DNA of 64,000 bases. Origin: Rickettsiella endosymbiont of Xylota segnis (GTDB lineage Bacteria; Pseudomonadota; Gammaproteobacteria; Diplorickettsiales; Diplorickettsiaceae). Positions within the stretch are counted from its first letter, which is position 1. Every line of letters begins with the position of its first letter. Below are positions 27,910-38,295 of the stretch, piece by piece. Location of the stretch: assembly GCF_964019545.1 (NCBI RefSeq), contig NZ_OZ026451.1, positions 1,049,001-1,113,000 on the forward strand. Reading direction: 5' to 3'. The notes below the pieces were generated by a model. The model worked only from the letters and a program-made list of their open reading frames with translations. It made no database searches and was not told the DNA's origin. The translations under genes and the position numbers were made by a program.

Positions 27910-30147
27910 TTACATGGTTAATTTCCTGAATAGATTGGTTTGATTAGGGGACTCTGACGGTTTAAAAAAAACTGGGGTAACTTCAATAGATTGTTGTGCT
28001 TGTGTTGATTTACTCGCTACATCGTACCGAGCATTATAATCCGCAAAATACGCTATTAATTGATTGTTCATACATACTAATTTTGTAATAAAAGATTTGG
28101 TTGCACCGTGAAGATTATCGTCATTTTTTCTTAAAAGCTTATCTGATAAAAGGTTGCTCGGAGTAAGGATAAAGCCTATAGTAGATAGCAAATCTCCCTG
28201 AAGTTCTTTAATACTTTTTAAATCAATCCCATCAGTATTTACCATTGGGTTTGTGTTGATATTCAGGTTCAAACAGTTTTTAATTTGTTCTCGTGGGTAT
28301 TTTTCAAAATATCCTTCTGCATGTGCAGATAACATAGTTTCATAGATCGCTTTTTCTGAATTAAGCAATAAATTTAAATATAGCAATTTAGATTTATCTT
28401 TTTTTAAATTATGCTTATTAAAAAAATTTTCTTCAAAATTAGATCTTATTATCTCAATATTATCTAACATCGAATTAATTGAATCCCTCAAACCAGATTT
28501 CTGTTGCTCAGTAATATAATTATTTTCACTACTATTAGGGTTAGGCAAAGATAAAAGACAATAGCGCTGCATTAGACTGACAACGATTAATAATGTCGAT
28601 TCGAGTTTATATGATATCATCCTATTGGCTTCGTTCAGCACTCCAGCTTCATTTGAACGTCTAATGGGTACTAAAAATTTTGTTAATGCCTCTTGTATTT
28701 TCTTTAACTCCTTGATTGCATCTTCCTTACTCTTTAAGCTAAGGAAAGAAGTATAGTGAACCCCAATTTCATCCTCATATCTATCTAGCTCTTTTAAAGA
28801 TTTTAGTCTTTTATCTAATCGTCCAGCAATTTTCAGAACATGCAAACTATCTGGAATTGAATTTAAAAGTGGAATGTGCTCCGTAGCTAATCCCGAGTTT
28901 TCTGATCTATTTTTTTTGCTGTACCAAATAATCATAGCAACTATAAAAACAATAATTCCTATTCCCCCCACAGCAGCTGAGGTAATTATCTTCCAATTAA
29001 AACCTTCTGCAAATCGATCTACAGATCGATGAGGAATAGACGAGGTAGTATTTATGTCTGTTTGTAATACTCCTGAGATTGCTGACTGAGTTTCCAGGAA
29101 AGGTCGCAAATCGGGATCACTATTCAGCGAAGTAAAAACTTTAGACTCTTCTGGTGCTAATTTTTTACGCTTCTCAATTTCTGAGTTAACCGCATAATTT
29201 ACACGTGAAACGAGATTATCGTTAATTCTCTCAGCAAAAATAGACTGAAATCGATCAAGTGTATATTTAGCATTAAAAATAAATTTTTCCAATTCAGGTT
29301 CATAAAAATTTTCTAAGTGATCCATACCCATAAGTTGTCTTGCATCTTGCTGAATGGGTTCTATTGAGCATATATCTTGAGTAATTTGCGCAACATCTGC
29401 TTCATTAAGACTTAATCCCTGCTCCTGGGCTTCTGCGCGTACTTTCTTTCTTATATGATAAATAGTCATTGACTCTAAAAACCACCCATAGTCGGATTGG
29501 CACAAGCCTTGAGCATTTTTAGCTAAACTCTGGCGACTTATACAATCCTTAGTCAGAATAAAAATTGTGTCTTTGAACCTAAATTCTATTGATTGCTTTC
29601 GATTCAAAATAGCAAAAAAAAACGAATTTTTTTGCAAATCATCCTGATATATTCTCATATCTAAATTTTGATCACCACATTGATCACTATTTGGATTTTC
29701 ACAATGGTTGGCTTGTCTGGCATACCTGTTAGCTTGTAAAGGTCGCGCAGTTATTATTTGCTTGGTAAATAGTTGTAGAAAAAAAAGCATAGTTAAAAAA
29801 GGTTGCATTACAAACGATTTAAAGTTTGATTTTTTTACCGCTATAGCTGACAACCCAGTTTCTTTTTCTAACAAGGTAGTAATTAATAATGATTCTAAAT
29901 TTTCTAATGAGCGTTTATATTTTTCTCTGGACTTATTAGAAATAAAGTTCAGTTCATTTTTATCTTTAAACTTTTTTAGATAACTTAAAAACTGCTGAAT
30001 ACCTGTATAATAACGCTTATCTTCTTTTTGGTTTGAAATGATTTTTTTAAACTCATTAAAGTCAAATTCAGCATTTACATTTTGATAATTATTAATTGTG
30101 GACTTAAACTTGCGAACTAATTTTTTATAAAGCGATTTTTTAACCAT
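27910..30147 (-). CDS. 745-residue membrane-anchored protein of unknown function, candidate effector
   Basis: Two hydrophobic segments: residues about 110-131 (FLTMLFFLQLF) and 386-409 (GGIGIIVFIVAMIIWYS). The region between them includes NANR-like linker sequence and a module at 186-240 (FRFKDTIFILTKDCISRQ...SDYGWFLESM). That module is related to two modules of the 1165-residue protein at 55972-59469. The C-terminal 330 residues are helical and face the other side of the membrane. No enzyme motif is seen. A PmrA-type promoter (30182-30214) lies upstream. Likely a type IVB effector or surface protein; function unknown. Confidence 0.75.
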   Translation of the reverse strand: MVKKSLYKKLVRKFKSTINNYQNVNAEFDFNEFKKIISNQKEDKRYYTGIQQFLSYLKKFKDKNELNFISNKSREKYKRSLENLESLLITTLLEKETGLSAIAVKKSNFKSFVMQPFLTMLFFLQLFTKQIITARPLQANRYARQANHCENPNSDQCGDQNLDMRIYQDDLQKNSFFFAILNRKQSIEFRFKDTIFILTKDCISRQSLAKNAQGLCQSDYGWFLESMTIYHIRKKVRAEAQEQGLSLNEADVAQITQDICSIEPIQQDARQLMGMDHLENFYEPELEKFIFNAKYTLDRFQSIFAERINDNLVSRVNYAVNSEIEKRKKLAPEESKVFTSLNSDPDLRPFLETQSAISGVLQTDINTTSSIPHRSVDRFAEGFNWKIITSAAVGGIGIIVFIVAMIIWYSKKNRSENSGLATEHIPLLNSIPDSLHVLKIAGRLDKRLKSLKELDRYEDEIGVHYTSFLSLKSKEDAIKELKKIQEALTKFLVPIRRSNEAGVLNEANRMISYKLESTLLIVVSLMQRYCLLSLPNPNSSENNYITEQQKSGLRDSINSMLDNIEIIRSNFEENFFNKHNLKKDKSKLLYLNLLLNSEKAIYETMLSAHAEGYFEKYPREQIKNCLNLNINTNPMVNTDGIDLKSIKELQGDLLSTIGFILTPSNLLSDKLLRKNDDNLHGATKSFITKLVCMNNQLIAYFADYNARYDVASKSTQAQQSIEVTPVFFKPSESPNQTNLFRKLTM

Positions 30148-30181
30148 TAATTACTTAACCTTTGAATAATGCAAAGTACGC

Positions 30182-30214
30182 AGCATAAACAAACTAAATT
30201 AAAGTTTTATTAAC
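30182..30214 (-). promoter_or_regulatory. PmrA-type promoter of the 745-residue gene
   Basis: Minus strand: GTTAAT, AAAAC, TTTAAT, ten bases, TATGCT. Both half-sites keep the TTAA core, the 5-base spacing is exact, and the distance to the -10 is the same as in the other boxes. The start codon is about 34 bases further on. Confidence 0.7.
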
Positions 30215-30343
30215 AGCACAACTATTAATTGCAAGACTTTATTAAGATTGGAGATTTTTTACAAAAGAAATAAAAAGAGTAAGCGCAAAATCTTGTATTG
30301 TGTTATTAACTTCGAAGATTCTATTGGTCAACGTTATGTAACC

Positions 30344-30411
30344 TATGCCATTCCGGCACCTAGTGGATCAAGAATTAAACCCAAGCTATTCATATGACAA
30401 GGAATGGCATA
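30344..30411. repeat. 11-bp perfect inverted repeat upstream of copA
   Basis: TATGCCATTCC at 30344-30354 and GGAATGGCATA at 30401-30411 are perfect reverse complements, 46 bases apart, ending 36 bases before the copA start codon. The right arm overlaps a possible -10 (CATAAAAT). The spacing is too wide for a classical CueR operator. It may be a regulator site pair or the ends of a small repeat. Confidence 0.5.
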
Positions 30412-30446
30412 AAATACACTTATCCTGATGACCAGAGGTATCAAGC

Positions 30447-32591
30447 ATGTCTATACCGCTGCCCCAACAATATACTTGCCCCATGCATCCCGAAATTATT
30501 CGGGATCAACCAGGCAGCTGTCCGATTTGTGGTATGTCATTAGAGCCTCGAATCATCTCAGCCACAATGACTCGGCCTACTTGCCATCATGAACTTACTG
30601 ACGTGTTAAAACGCTTTTGGCTGAGTGTTATATTAACACTGCCGATTTTATTTTTGACCATGGGACTACATATCCCTGGAAATAAATCGATTATAACCTC
30701 CATCCCAGACGTGTTTTCTGCTTGGTTACAATTCATTTTAGCCAGTATCGTCATTCTCTGGTGTGGCTACCCTCTTCTAAAAAAAGCTTGTCTTTCTATT
30801 AGATATCGGCATTTGAATATGTTTACGCTGATTGGTTTAGGAATCAGCGTAGCGTATGTATACAGTATTATTGGCTTGTTATTTCCAAATTTATTTCCAG
30901 CGGCATTTCAATCGGCGACGGGTCAAGCTAATCTTTATTTTGAAACGGCTAGTGTGATAACCGCTTTGGTATTGATGGGACAAGTTTTAGAGTTAAAGGG
31001 CAGAGAACAAACCGGCGGTGCTTTACGTGCATTACTTGATTTATCACCAAAAACCGCACGAAAAATAAAAAATCAGACTGAAGAGGAAATTCCTTTAGAT
31101 GAAATTCAAATACATGACGAATTAAGAGTACGACCAGGAGAAAAAATTCCTACTGACGGTGAAGTTATTCAAGGCCATAGTTCAGTTAATGAATCAATGA
31201 TTTCGGGTGAAGCCATTCCGGTTGAAAAACAAATCGGATCAAAAGTAATCGGCGGCACTTTAAATATTTCTGGAAGTTTTGTCATGCGCGCATTACACAT
31301 TGGCAAGGAAACCCTGTTAGCTCAAATTGTCCAACTGGTTTCTGAAGCGCAACGTTCAAAAGCGCCTATTCAACGACTGGCCGATCAAACAGCGAGTTAT
31401 TTTGTCCCTTGTGTATTGGTTATTGCGCTCATCACTTTTGTTATTTGGTCTATTTGGGGTCCCAATCCCGCGATGACTTATGGTTTAATCTCTGCCATTT
31501 CAGTGTTAATCATTGCTTGTCCTTGCGCTTTAGGTTTAGCCACGCCGATGTCGATTACCGTCGGTATAGGCATCGGTGCAAAAGCAGGAATCTTAATAAA
31601 AAACGCGGAAAATTTAGAACGCTTTGAAAAAGTCAACGCAATCGTTGTTGATAAAACAGGTACGCTGACCTTAGGAAAACCCATGGTCAATCACATTATT
31701 ACTGCATCAGGCTTTACCGAAACAGATATTTTATTAGTAGCCGCCAGTTTAGAAAGGCACAGTGAACATCCTCTTGCTAACGCCATAATTAATGCTGCTA
31801 AAAAACAACAGCTGCATTTAGAAGAAATTGAAAATTTTACTGCAGAAATTGGGAAAGGAATCACCGCTGTTTGGCAAGGTAAACCTATTGCTTTAGGTAA
31901 TTTAAAATTATGTCATGATCTGAAAGTTTCCGCTGCTTCTTTAGAAGAAAAAGCCAAAAAACTACGTCAAGCAGGAGAAACAGTCATGTATTTACTAATT
32001 GAACAACAACTGGCTGGATTAATCAGTGTCAGTGACCCAATTAAAGAGTCCACCATACCTGCACTAAAAAGTTTAAAAAAACAAGGCTTAATGATAGTGA
32101 TGGTAACAGGTGACAATCAAATGACCGCTAATGCAATTGCTAAAAAATTAGCTATCAATCAGGTAGAAGCTGAAGTACTCCCTGCGCAAAAAAGCATCAT
32201 TGTGCAACGATTACAACAACAGGGTTATATCGTAGCGATGGCTGGAGACGGAATTAATGACGCTCCTGCTTTAGCACAAGCCGACATCGGCATTGCCATG
32301 GCAACAGGAACCGATGTCGCTATCCAAAATGCGGGTGTTACTTTAATTAAAGGTGATTTAATGGGAATTGTCCGCGCGCAACAACTCAGCAAACACGTCA
32401 TGAGGAATATTCGCGAAAATTTATTTCTAGCTTTTATTTATAATATTTTTTGTATTCCTATCGCCGCAGGTGTTTTATATGTCTGGAATGGACGCTTACT
32501 TGACCCGATGCTTGCCGCCTTAGCAATGAGCTTAAGTTCAGTTTCAGTCATCGGAAATTCCTTACGATTACGTACCTTAAAAATTCAATAA
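30447..32591 (+). CDS. copA: Copper-translocating P1B-type ATPase
   Basis: 714 residues. The N-terminus carries a short metal-binding module YTCPMHPEI...[11 protein letters not shown] instead of the usual CxxC heavy-metal domain. Then come eight membrane segments with [11 protein letters not shown] (the CPC ion motif), a phosphatase-domain segment SGEAIPVE, the phosphorylation site DKTGTLT, the SEHPLA nucleotide motif and [10 protein letters not shown]. It exports Cu(I) from the cytoplasm. No chaperone or regulator gene is adjacent. Copper efflux is useful inside phagocytic host compartments, which is known for intracellular pathogens in general. Confidence 0.93.
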   Translation: MSIPLPQQYTCPMHPEIIRDQPGSCPICGMSLEPRIISATMTRPTCHHELTDVLKRFWLSVILTLPILFLTMGLHIPGNKSIITSIPDVFSAWLQFILASIVILWCGYPLLKKACLSIRYRHLNMFTLIGLGISVAYVYSIIGLLFPNLFPAAFQSATGQANLYFETASVITALVLMGQVLELKGREQTGGALRALLDLSPKTARKIKNQTEEEIPLDEIQIHDELRVRPGEKIPTDGEVIQGHSSVNESMISGEAIPVEKQIGSKVIGGTLNISGSFVMRALHIGKETLLAQIVQLVSEAQRSKAPIQRLADQTASYFVPCVLVIALITFVIWSIWGPNPAMTYGLISAISVLIIACPCALGLATPMSITVGIGIGAKAGILIKNAENLERFEKVNAIVVDKTGTLTLGKPMVNHIITASGFTETDILLVAASLERHSEHPLANAIINAAKKQQLHLEEIENFTAEIGKGITAVWQGKPIALGNLKLCHDLKVSAASLEEKAKKLRQAGETVMYLLIEQQLAGLISVSDPIKESTIPALKSLKKQGLMIVMVTGDNQMTANAIAKKLAINQVEAEVLPAQKSIIVQRLQQQGYIVAMAGDGINDAPALAQADIGIAMATGTDVAIQNAGVTLIKGDLMGIVRAQQLSKHVMRNIRENLFLAFIYNIFCIPIAAGVLYVWNGRLLDPMLAALAMSLSSVSVIGNSLRLRTLKIQ

Positions 32592-32614
32592 AAATTAGAT
32601 TTACATAAAAAAAC

Positions 32615-32641
32615 TTGACATAATACCCACCCATTTAAATA
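32615..32641 (+). promoter_or_regulatory. Probable sigma-70 promoter of the 252-residue gene
   Basis: A perfect -35 TTGACA at 32615-32620 and an AT-rich -10 (TAAATA at 32636-32641) lie about 85 bases before the start codon at 32727. The spacer is 15 bases with this -10, shorter than ideal, so the exact -10 is uncertain. Confidence 0.5.
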
Positions 32642-32726
32642 TGAGCTAGAAAGTTTCGTTACATAAAGTACCCATGGCATAAAATGAGAAGGTGTGTTCA
32701 AGTTCAATTTTTAACAAGGAAGAAAT

Positions 32727-33485
32727 ATGGTTTCACCTCTTACAAAAAAACAAAACGATTTTTCAATTTCTCAACTCTATCAATATTTTATTTCCCCGAA
32801 ACACGCATTCCGAAATAAGTTTCAAGATAGATTAAATCGATTAAGTACAAAACCTTTTGAAATTGGCATTGCACTCGCTAAAATTCGTGATGAAGGTATT
32901 CTTAATTTAGAAAATTTCTCTCTTATCCTGATGCATCCCTCCCCTTTTGAAATAGCCTCAGGCTTAATTCAACTGCATAATTCGAATCTTTTAAATTTTG
33001 AAAATAAAAAAGCTTTAGAAAGACATATCAGCCCAACAGGAATCGCATTATTATTACGTTTACTTCAAAGTGTGAAATTATTATCCGCAGAGAATAGAAG
33101 CGCTATTCAAGAAAAAAATGATCCGCATTCGGTAGCCAGTGTGCTATTTAAACTTTTTTATGCCGAGCTTTTTACACAGGAAAATTTTGATAGTGTTTTA
33201 ACTCATTCCAATCTAAAACCTATAATTAATAGGCTAAGCGAATTTAATCGACAAAATAGTTTGACGCAAAGAATGTTTGAGCAACTTATGCTTTCACAAC
33301 AGCAGAAAATTTCACTCTCCAATAATCTAAACGAATTAAGAAAAACAACGATTTTACCCAAACAAATTTCCAATGTATCGTTTTATCCTTGCCGCACAAA
33401 CTTCTTTTCGGTTCAAAAACACCAACGTGACTCCAAATCCCATAGTAAAACGGTAGAAAATAATAGACAAATTTATAAAAATTAA
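32727..33485 (+). CDS. 252-residue helical-repeat protein, unknown function
   Basis: No recognised family. Residues about 40-200 hold repeated helix pairs of about 33 residues with the pattern PFEIA..L.KL....LLN.ENF..IL.H, seen at least four times (LNLENFSLILMHPSPFEIA, LNFENKKALERHISPTGIA, FTQENFDSVLTHSN). Such short ENF/H-containing helical repeats occur in putative Legionella and Coxiella effectors. The C-terminus is basic and polar. AAGGAAG precedes the ATG. There is no signal peptide. It lacks the PmrA-type box seen at other unknown genes here. Confidence 0.75.
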   Translation: MVSPLTKKQNDFSISQLYQYFISPKHAFRNKFQDRLNRLSTKPFEIGIALAKIRDEGILNLENFSLILMHPSPFEIASGLIQLHNSNLLNFENKKALERHISPTGIALLLRLLQSVKLLSAENRSAIQEKNDPHSVASVLFKLFYAELFTQENFDSVLTHSNLKPIINRLSEFNRQNSLTQRMFEQLMLSQQQKISLSNNLNELRKTTILPKQISNVSFYPCRTNFFSVQKHQRDSKSHSKTVENNRQIYKN

Positions 33486-33542
33486 ACAGTTTTTTAATGG
33501 TTATTTTGTTGTTTATTAAGTTCAAGTGCGAAGGAATAGTTG

Positions 33543-33656
33543 CTCACAGCAATTGGAGTTTTGACTAGGCGCCGGAAAAAGTGCAACCGAAGTGTATTTA
33601 AAATATATGAGATTGCGAATTAAACGGTTATACCGTCAAAAATTCAAGTGCGAAGA
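33543..33656. repeat. Dispersed intergenic repeat, copy 1
   Basis: About 114 bases running from CTCACAGCAATTGGAG to TTCAAGTGCGAAGA. It matches 53103-53219 across its length, with shared blocks GCGCCGGA, ATATATGAG, ATTGCGAATT and AAAAATTCAAGTGCGAAGA. It fills most of the gap between two converging genes. Confidence 0.8.
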
Positions 33657-33658
33657 CA

Positions 33659-34789
33659 TTAAAATTTTTTACTGACTTCAGAAAAGACATGTATATCTAA
33701 TTTTTTTAATTCTGCCAAATAACTTTCCAGTGAAATTAAATGCATACAAGGGATCGCTCCTGTTTCAGAGATTTCTTCTTGTAATATTCTTTTAGCTAAA
33801 AGAATAGCGGGAATGGTAGGGATATAAAGGCCATCACCCCCTTTGGCTACCATAAACCATTTAATGCTCTTATGATTTCCCTTATGATCAGTACCCGACA
33901 TTAGCATGTGCATACCACCTGCATCGCTACCAAATGAATCAAAGTAATGACTGAATTTTAACAAGGCTTCAGCATGTTTTTCTAATTTAATTGGAAGCTT
34001 AAATCGAATTAACCAAGATAAAAACCATAAACCAAGATGGGATATGCTGCTTTCTATTCCTGCGGAAAATCGAATCGATTTGATAGAAAAAAAACTGGGT
34101 AATAAATCTAAGTCCGGGACTTCACAATTTGCCATCCAGCGTTTTCCTAATAAAGGATATTCTTGTCGATATAAATCTTGCCATCCATACACTTTTTTAG
34201 ATATACCACGAACATCTTGAAAACGTTTTCCTACATAACTTAGGATAGATTTGAAGGTAGCCAATCCTCTTTCGGTTTTTTGGCCAAGCGCTATTCCATA
34301 CACCAAGGAATCGATTGTCTTAAACTCATCTTTATAATGATTTAAAACGGCCGAGGATAAACAAGGCAAAGTGCTAGCACCTGTAATAGCAACACAATTT
34401 TTCTTAATCGCTTGCTCTTCTAAAATTGAAAAATCATTCACATATTCTCGGGCATCGGCGAGATCAATATAGTTTATGCCCAAAAGTATACAATTAATTG
34501 CTGTGGTAAAATCTGCAGTTTGAAAGGGACCAGAGGCATTGATGACCAATGGTGGCCTGAGACGTAATAACTCTTGGGATAATCTTATTTTAAAATCGAA
34601 ACAAAGTATATCAATACAACTATCAACGGCAACTTTGGAAAGTTGTTTTTTTAAAGCTAATAAGGGTTCTTCATGGCGACCAGAAATAATAATGGCAATA
34701 TTTTTTTCTACTAATCCCCTTGCTATTTTCCTACCAAAATTTCCAGTAGCACCTAAGATTAAAACTTTATTATCTTCGTCAGGTTTCAT
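33659..34789 (-). CDS. Saccharopine dehydrogenase-like NAD(P)-binding oxidoreductase
   Basis: 376 residues. VLILGATGNFGRKIARGL is a Rossmann nucleotide-binding loop, SGRHEE follows strand 2, and VINASGPFQ, GINYIDLAD and GASTLPCLSSAV are landmarks of the saccharopine-dehydrogenase/trans-acting-enoyl-reductase-like family (PF03435). The C-terminal part has a hydrophobic segment (LGLWFLSWLI). The substrate is unknown. The stop lies at the edge of a dispersed repeat. Confidence 0.8.
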   Translation of the reverse strand: MKPDEDNKVLILGATGNFGRKIARGLVEKNIAIIISGRHEEPLLALKKQLSKVAVDSCIDILCFDFKIRLSQELLRLRPPLVINASGPFQTADFTTAINCILLGINYIDLADAREYVNDFSILEEQAIKKNCVAITGASTLPCLSSAVLNHYKDEFKTIDSLVYGIALGQKTERGLATFKSILSYVGKRFQDVRGISKKVYGWQDLYRQEYPLLGKRWMANCEVPDLDLLPSFFSIKSIRFSAGIESSISHLGLWFLSWLIRFKLPIKLEKHAEALLKFSHYFDSFGSDAGGMHMLMSGTDHKGNHKSIKWFMVAKGGDGLYIPTIPAILLAKRILQEEISETGAIPCMHLISLESYLAELKKLDIHVFSEVSKKF

Positions 34790-34839
34790 AAATCATCCCT
34801 TTTAATGGTAATCTAAAATAGTTATTGTTTTTGCTAAAA

Positions 34840-35145
34840 TTAATAATATTCTTCAGCAAGTTTTTCTGAATAGATATAAGGCGTAAATTGCAAATTCCCT
34901 AATTTTTTGGTTATTTCTGGATCTTTTTCATATAACGCAGCCTGTATTTTTTCTCTTTTTACTTGTAATTTTTTCTGCGCATTTTCTAAGTTTAAAAACT
35001 TTTCAATTTCAAAATGATGTGTAACTGCATTGTATAGATCCTTAACATCACTAACATTTTTAAAAAAATCGAAAAGGCTTATTAGCGTGATAATTATTGA
35101 AAAATTAATAAAACTCTGCATAAGTTTTCCAGCCGGCCTTATCAT
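34840..35145 (-). CDS. Small membrane protein of unknown function
   Basis: 101 residues with one hydrophobic segment near the N-terminus (FINFSIIITLISLFDFF) and a basic, helical remainder. No family is recognised. It has no close neighbour on the same strand (49-bp gap to the saccharopine-dehydrogenase-like gene). Composition looks coding, but the call rests mainly on an open frame and the membrane segment. Confidence 0.45.
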   Translation of the reverse strand: MIRPAGKLMQSFINFSIIITLISLFDFFKNVSDVKDLYNAVTHHFEIEKFLNLENAQKKLQVKREKIQAALYEKDPEITKKLGNLQFTPYIYSEKLAEEYY

Positions 35146-35556
35146 TTTTTTTTACAAAAATTAAATGATGAAATTGTACCATTATTTTTTCCTAGTTTAA
35201 TGCACTAATAGGAATTTTTGTTTCAATATTTTCAATTGCATTTTCGGCCAGCTTTTCATGGCAACAAAAAAATAACTAAATTAATGAGTAAATCAATTTT
35301 TTCGATGCGTTTTTCTTCTTGCATCCATAAAAACTCGCCCCGCTTTCCTTTATCATTTTCAATTTTCTTTTCTAAGATTAATTTTTTCAAGAATTTGTTT
35401 TTAAAAGAAATTCTCTATTTAGCTAAGTTTCTGTCAAGTTGCTGACTACGGCATTCATTTTCATAGTATCGAAAAGTAGCATTGCTTTTTTCAGGCTCTG
35501 ATATAATTGGCGCCTGCAAACTATCCATCATCAATTCCGATTCAGATGGTACGGAA
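35146..35556. other. 411-bp stretch without a convincing gene
   Basis: A 75-codon plus-strand frame from 35218 is rich in Phe, Ser and Lys as expected of random AT-rich DNA, and has no ribosome site. TATAAT at 35501-35506 looks like a strong -10 on the plus strand but points into the 3' end of a minus-strand gene. Nothing else is seen. Confidence 0.4.
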
Positions 35557-36243
35557 CTAAGATTCTATGACAGGAAAACCATTAGAAAATTTTTGATCCA
35601 TTGTTATGGAAGATTTAAAGTAGTTAAATATTTTATAAAAACCAACTGCTAATACCACAATACCACTTAAAATTCCTAAACCTATCAATATTCCAGAAGC
35701 GAGGTAAGGAAAAAAAAATACACTCGCGATGAAACTACTTAAGGTGATTATACCCACTAAAGTAGCGACACCATATTTAAAACAATTAGTGGTATAAATT
35801 GTTTTAAGATGATTATTTTTTTCAAAATCAGAAAGACGAATATATTTATATGTATTAAAAATAAATAAACTTATATTAAAAATTGCTCCTATACTCATAG
35901 CGGTTAACATACACACCCCGGCAATGAGAGGATAGCCGCTAATAAAAAACAACAGGGTCGTTATTAGCGGAAGGACCGTCGTTATAATAGATAAAATAAG
36001 ATTAGCGCTATTTCCTAAATTTTTATTCTCTAATTTGATAAATTTAATCGCCATAAAAAGGTTGGCGAACAAGCCAAAAATAAAAGTTACTGAAAAAAAA
36101 ATAGATTTGCACCAATGCTGCTGTAATAAATTCCCAACAGAATTCAGCATGGAATGGGTAAACACAACCAAAACTCTTGAAAACTCACTCGTTGATTCAA
36201 GATTTTCTAAGTTGTTTTTGAAAAAAGCCTTTGAAGTAGCCAT
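35557..36243 (-). CDS. Multi-pass membrane protein of unknown function
   Basis: About 228 residues from the ATG at 36243 (a TTG lies five codons earlier). At least five hydrophobic stretches are visible: IFFSVTFIFGLFANLFMAI, LILSIITTVLPLITTLLFFI, LIAGVCMLTAMSIGAIF, GVATLVGIITLSSFIASVFFF and LIGLGILSGIVVLAVGFY. The N-terminal 40 residues are polar. No family is recognised. It is not obviously in an operon with hflD upstream. Confidence 0.65.
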   Translation of the reverse strand: MATSKAFFKNNLENLESTSEFSRVLVVFTHSMLNSVGNLLQQHWCKSIFFSVTFIFGLFANLFMAIKFIKLENKNLGNSANLILSIITTVLPLITTLLFFISGYPLIAGVCMLTAMSIGAIFNISLFIFNTYKYIRLSDFEKNNHLKTIYTTNCFKYGVATLVGIITLSSFIASVFFFPYLASGILIGLGILSGIVVLAVGFYKIFNYFKSSITMDQKFSNGFPVIES

Positions 36244-36351
36244 TATTATTTTAATCAATGTTAAAGAACATTAAATACAGGTTATTTTTTATAAATTAAT
36301 TTAAAAATTATAACATAATTATCATTTCTGATAATACTTAGGTAAAAAATT

Positions 36352-36990
36352 TTAATTAAGCTTGGTCAATAATTTTTTACCTACACCTATTAATGTATGA
36401 CGCATGAGAAAAAGCTGCCAACGCGACCCACCTAATTGACGCCATAATACCGCCGAGCGCACGCCTGCTAATAAGGCCGCACGTATTTTACTGACTGTTT
36501 CGGCATGCGCTAAATATTTACCTTTCCCAACAACATGCAAACGAAAAGGTAATGTGCCTAAGGTCGTGACATAAATATCGGCTAAACTATTAATAATAAG
36601 TTGAGGTGAAGATGCAAAATAGTTAGCTTGTGAAATAGCATGTTTTATCCGTCGACTTAAGTTTTGTTTGGTTTCAGGAGAACGGATGAGTTTACGTTCA
36701 AGATGCATTAAGCCAATTAAATAACGCGTTAATTCGCGATCTTGTTTAATTTTAGTATACGCGAGTAAATTAACTAACTCTTGTAAACCTAAACGTAAAC
36801 CGCTAATTGTACCGCCATAAACCTGTTCCACGGTGCTAACGTCAAGTGTGTAAATACTTTGAATACTCGTTTCAAACGCAAGTTTTTCAGTTTTTCCAGT
36901 TCTAGCCAGATCACGAACTAAAGCGGCGGATTGGAAAACACCCGCTAGTGCTAAACTACGTTCAACATTTTTTTTTTCGTTGTTTTGCAT
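36352..36990 (-). CDS. hflD: HflD-like high-frequency lysogenisation protein homologue
   Basis: 212 residues, normal length. The start NVERSLALAGVFQSAALVRDLA, SIQSIYTLD, VYGG...GLRLGLQELVNLL and the C-terminal RAALLAGVRSAVLWRQLGG follow the HflD family. In enteric bacteria the gene lies after mnmA, between it and purB; mnmA is not seen here, and the gene instead sits downstream of mraY. The cellular role of HflD outside phage lambda is poorly defined; it is a peripheral membrane protein. Confidence 0.88.
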   Translation of the reverse strand: MQNNEKKNVERSLALAGVFQSAALVRDLARTGKTEKLAFETSIQSIYTLDVSTVEQVYGGTISGLRLGLQELVNLLAYTKIKQDRELTRYLIGLMHLERKLIRSPETKQNLSRRIKHAISQANYFASSPQLIINSLADIYVTTLGTLPFRLHVVGKGKYLAHAETVSKIRAALLAGVRSAVLWRQLGGSRWQLFLMRHTLIGVGKKLLTKLN

Positions 36991-37054
36991 AACACATTAA
37001 AATAAGTGAAGTAAATAGCTACTCACGGCATTCGAATTTTTAAAGTACCATTTT

Positions 37055-37132
37055 TCGTCATTGCGAGTGTATAACGCGTGGCAATCCGACAAGATGCACG
37101 GTCTACTATCCTTCAGGTTCGCTATGACGAGA
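37055..37132. repeat. Palindromic intergenic repeat (TCGTCATTGCGAG type)
   Basis: Begins TCGTCATTGCGAG, contains GCGTGGCAATCC, and ends TTCGCTATGACGA, which is nearly the reverse complement of the start. This layout is known from dispersed palindromic elements in many Proteobacteria. It lies between mraY and hflD. Confidence 0.6.
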
Positions 37133-37153
37133 CTACCATATAACTTGAACAAA

Positions 37154-38236
37154 TTAGCGTAATTTCAAGGTTGCTAGACCAAATAATACCAATATAAAGG
37201 TAATAATCCAGAATCTCACAATAATTCTCGGTTCTGGCCAACCCTTTAACTCAAAATGATGGTGTATAGGCGCCATACGAAAAATTCTTTTACCCGTTAA
37301 CTTAAAAGAAGCCACTTGCAATATCACCGAAATCGTTTCTAAAGCAAACACGCCACCCATGATGAGTAATGCAAACTCTTGTCTTACAACCACTGCAATG
37401 CAACCTAACGCTGCACCCAAGCCTAAAGCACCAACATCACCCATAAATACTTGCGCCGGATAGGTATTAAACCATAAAAACCCTAAACCCGCCCCAACTA
37501 TAGCAGCACAAATTACCACCATTTCACCGGCACCGGGAACAAAAGGAATCGCTAAATACTTTGCGTAAGTAATATTTCCGGTAAGGTAGGCAAAAATCCC
37601 TAAACCACTTCCCACTAATACCGTCGGCATAATGGCTAGACCATCTAAGCCATCGGTTAAATTCACGGCATTACTACTGCCTACGATGACGAAATAAACC
37701 CAGGGAATATAAAATATTCCTAAAGGAATCAAGAGATTTTTAAAAAAAGGAACCACTAATTGGGTTTCAACAGGTAACGTTGCATTCATATATAGCAATA
37801 TACCAATGGTTATACCTAATATTGATTGCCATAAATATTTCCAACGTGGAATAAGTCCTCGGCTATTTTTTAGCATTAATTTTAAGTAATCATCAGCAAA
37901 TCCTATTAAGCCAAATCCTACTATGCCTAAGAGCACTATCCAAATCAGATGATTATTAAGATTAGCCCATAGTAAAGTTGTCATAACGATGGCAATTAGA
38001 ATCAAAGCTCCACCCATCGTCGGTGTACCCGCTTTACTTAAATGTGCTTGGGGGCCATCAGTACGTATTGCTTGACCAATTTGGCGATGACTTAGCGTAC
38101 GTATCATCTTTGGTGCTAATAAAAGTGAGATAAGAAACGCAGTTAAAGACGCTAAAATCGCTCTTAAAGTTAAATATTGAAAGACATGAAAAGCACGATA
38201 GTAATTTGATAAAAATGCAGTTAACCATAACAACAT
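37154..38236 (-). CDS. mraY: Phospho-N-acetylmuramoyl-pentapeptide transferase
   Basis: 360 residues, ten membrane segments. Motifs include KAGTPTMGG, the aspartates in [37 protein letters not shown] and the late [15 protein letters not shown] loop. It transfers phospho-MurNAc-pentapeptide to undecaprenyl phosphate to form lipid I in the inner membrane. It follows murF by 59 bases, in the classic murE-murF-mraY order. Confidence 0.97.
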   Translation of the reverse strand: MLLWLTAFLSNYYRAFHVFQYLTLRAILASLTAFLISLLLAPKMIRTLSHRQIGQAIRTDGPQAHLSKAGTPTMGGALILIAIVMTTLLWANLNNHLIWIVLLGIVGFGLIGFADDYLKLMLKNSRGLIPRWKYLWQSILGITIGILLYMNATLPVETQLVVPFFKNLLIPLGIFYIPWVYFVIVGSSNAVNLTDGLDGLAIMPTVLVGSGLGIFAYLTGNITYAKYLAIPFVPGAGEMVVICAAIVGAGLGFLWFNTYPAQVFMGDVGALGLGAALGCIAVVVRQEFALLIMGGVFALETISVILQVASFKLTGKRIFRMAPIHHHFELKGWPEPRIIVRFWIITFILVLFGLATLKLR

Positions 38237-38295
38237 GGGGTTAATTTTCTCCAGTTAAAAAATCAAGTGTGAAGAGTATACTGGCGCGTTAAGAT

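Noticed and set aside
35218-35445. 75-codon plus-strand ORF
   Set aside because: Low-complexity composition, no ribosome site, no homology recognised.
36259-36351. PmrA-type box upstream of the 228-residue membrane protein
   Set aside because: TTAA motifs are present but spaced by four bases and too close to the start codon; they do not fit the exact layout of the other six.
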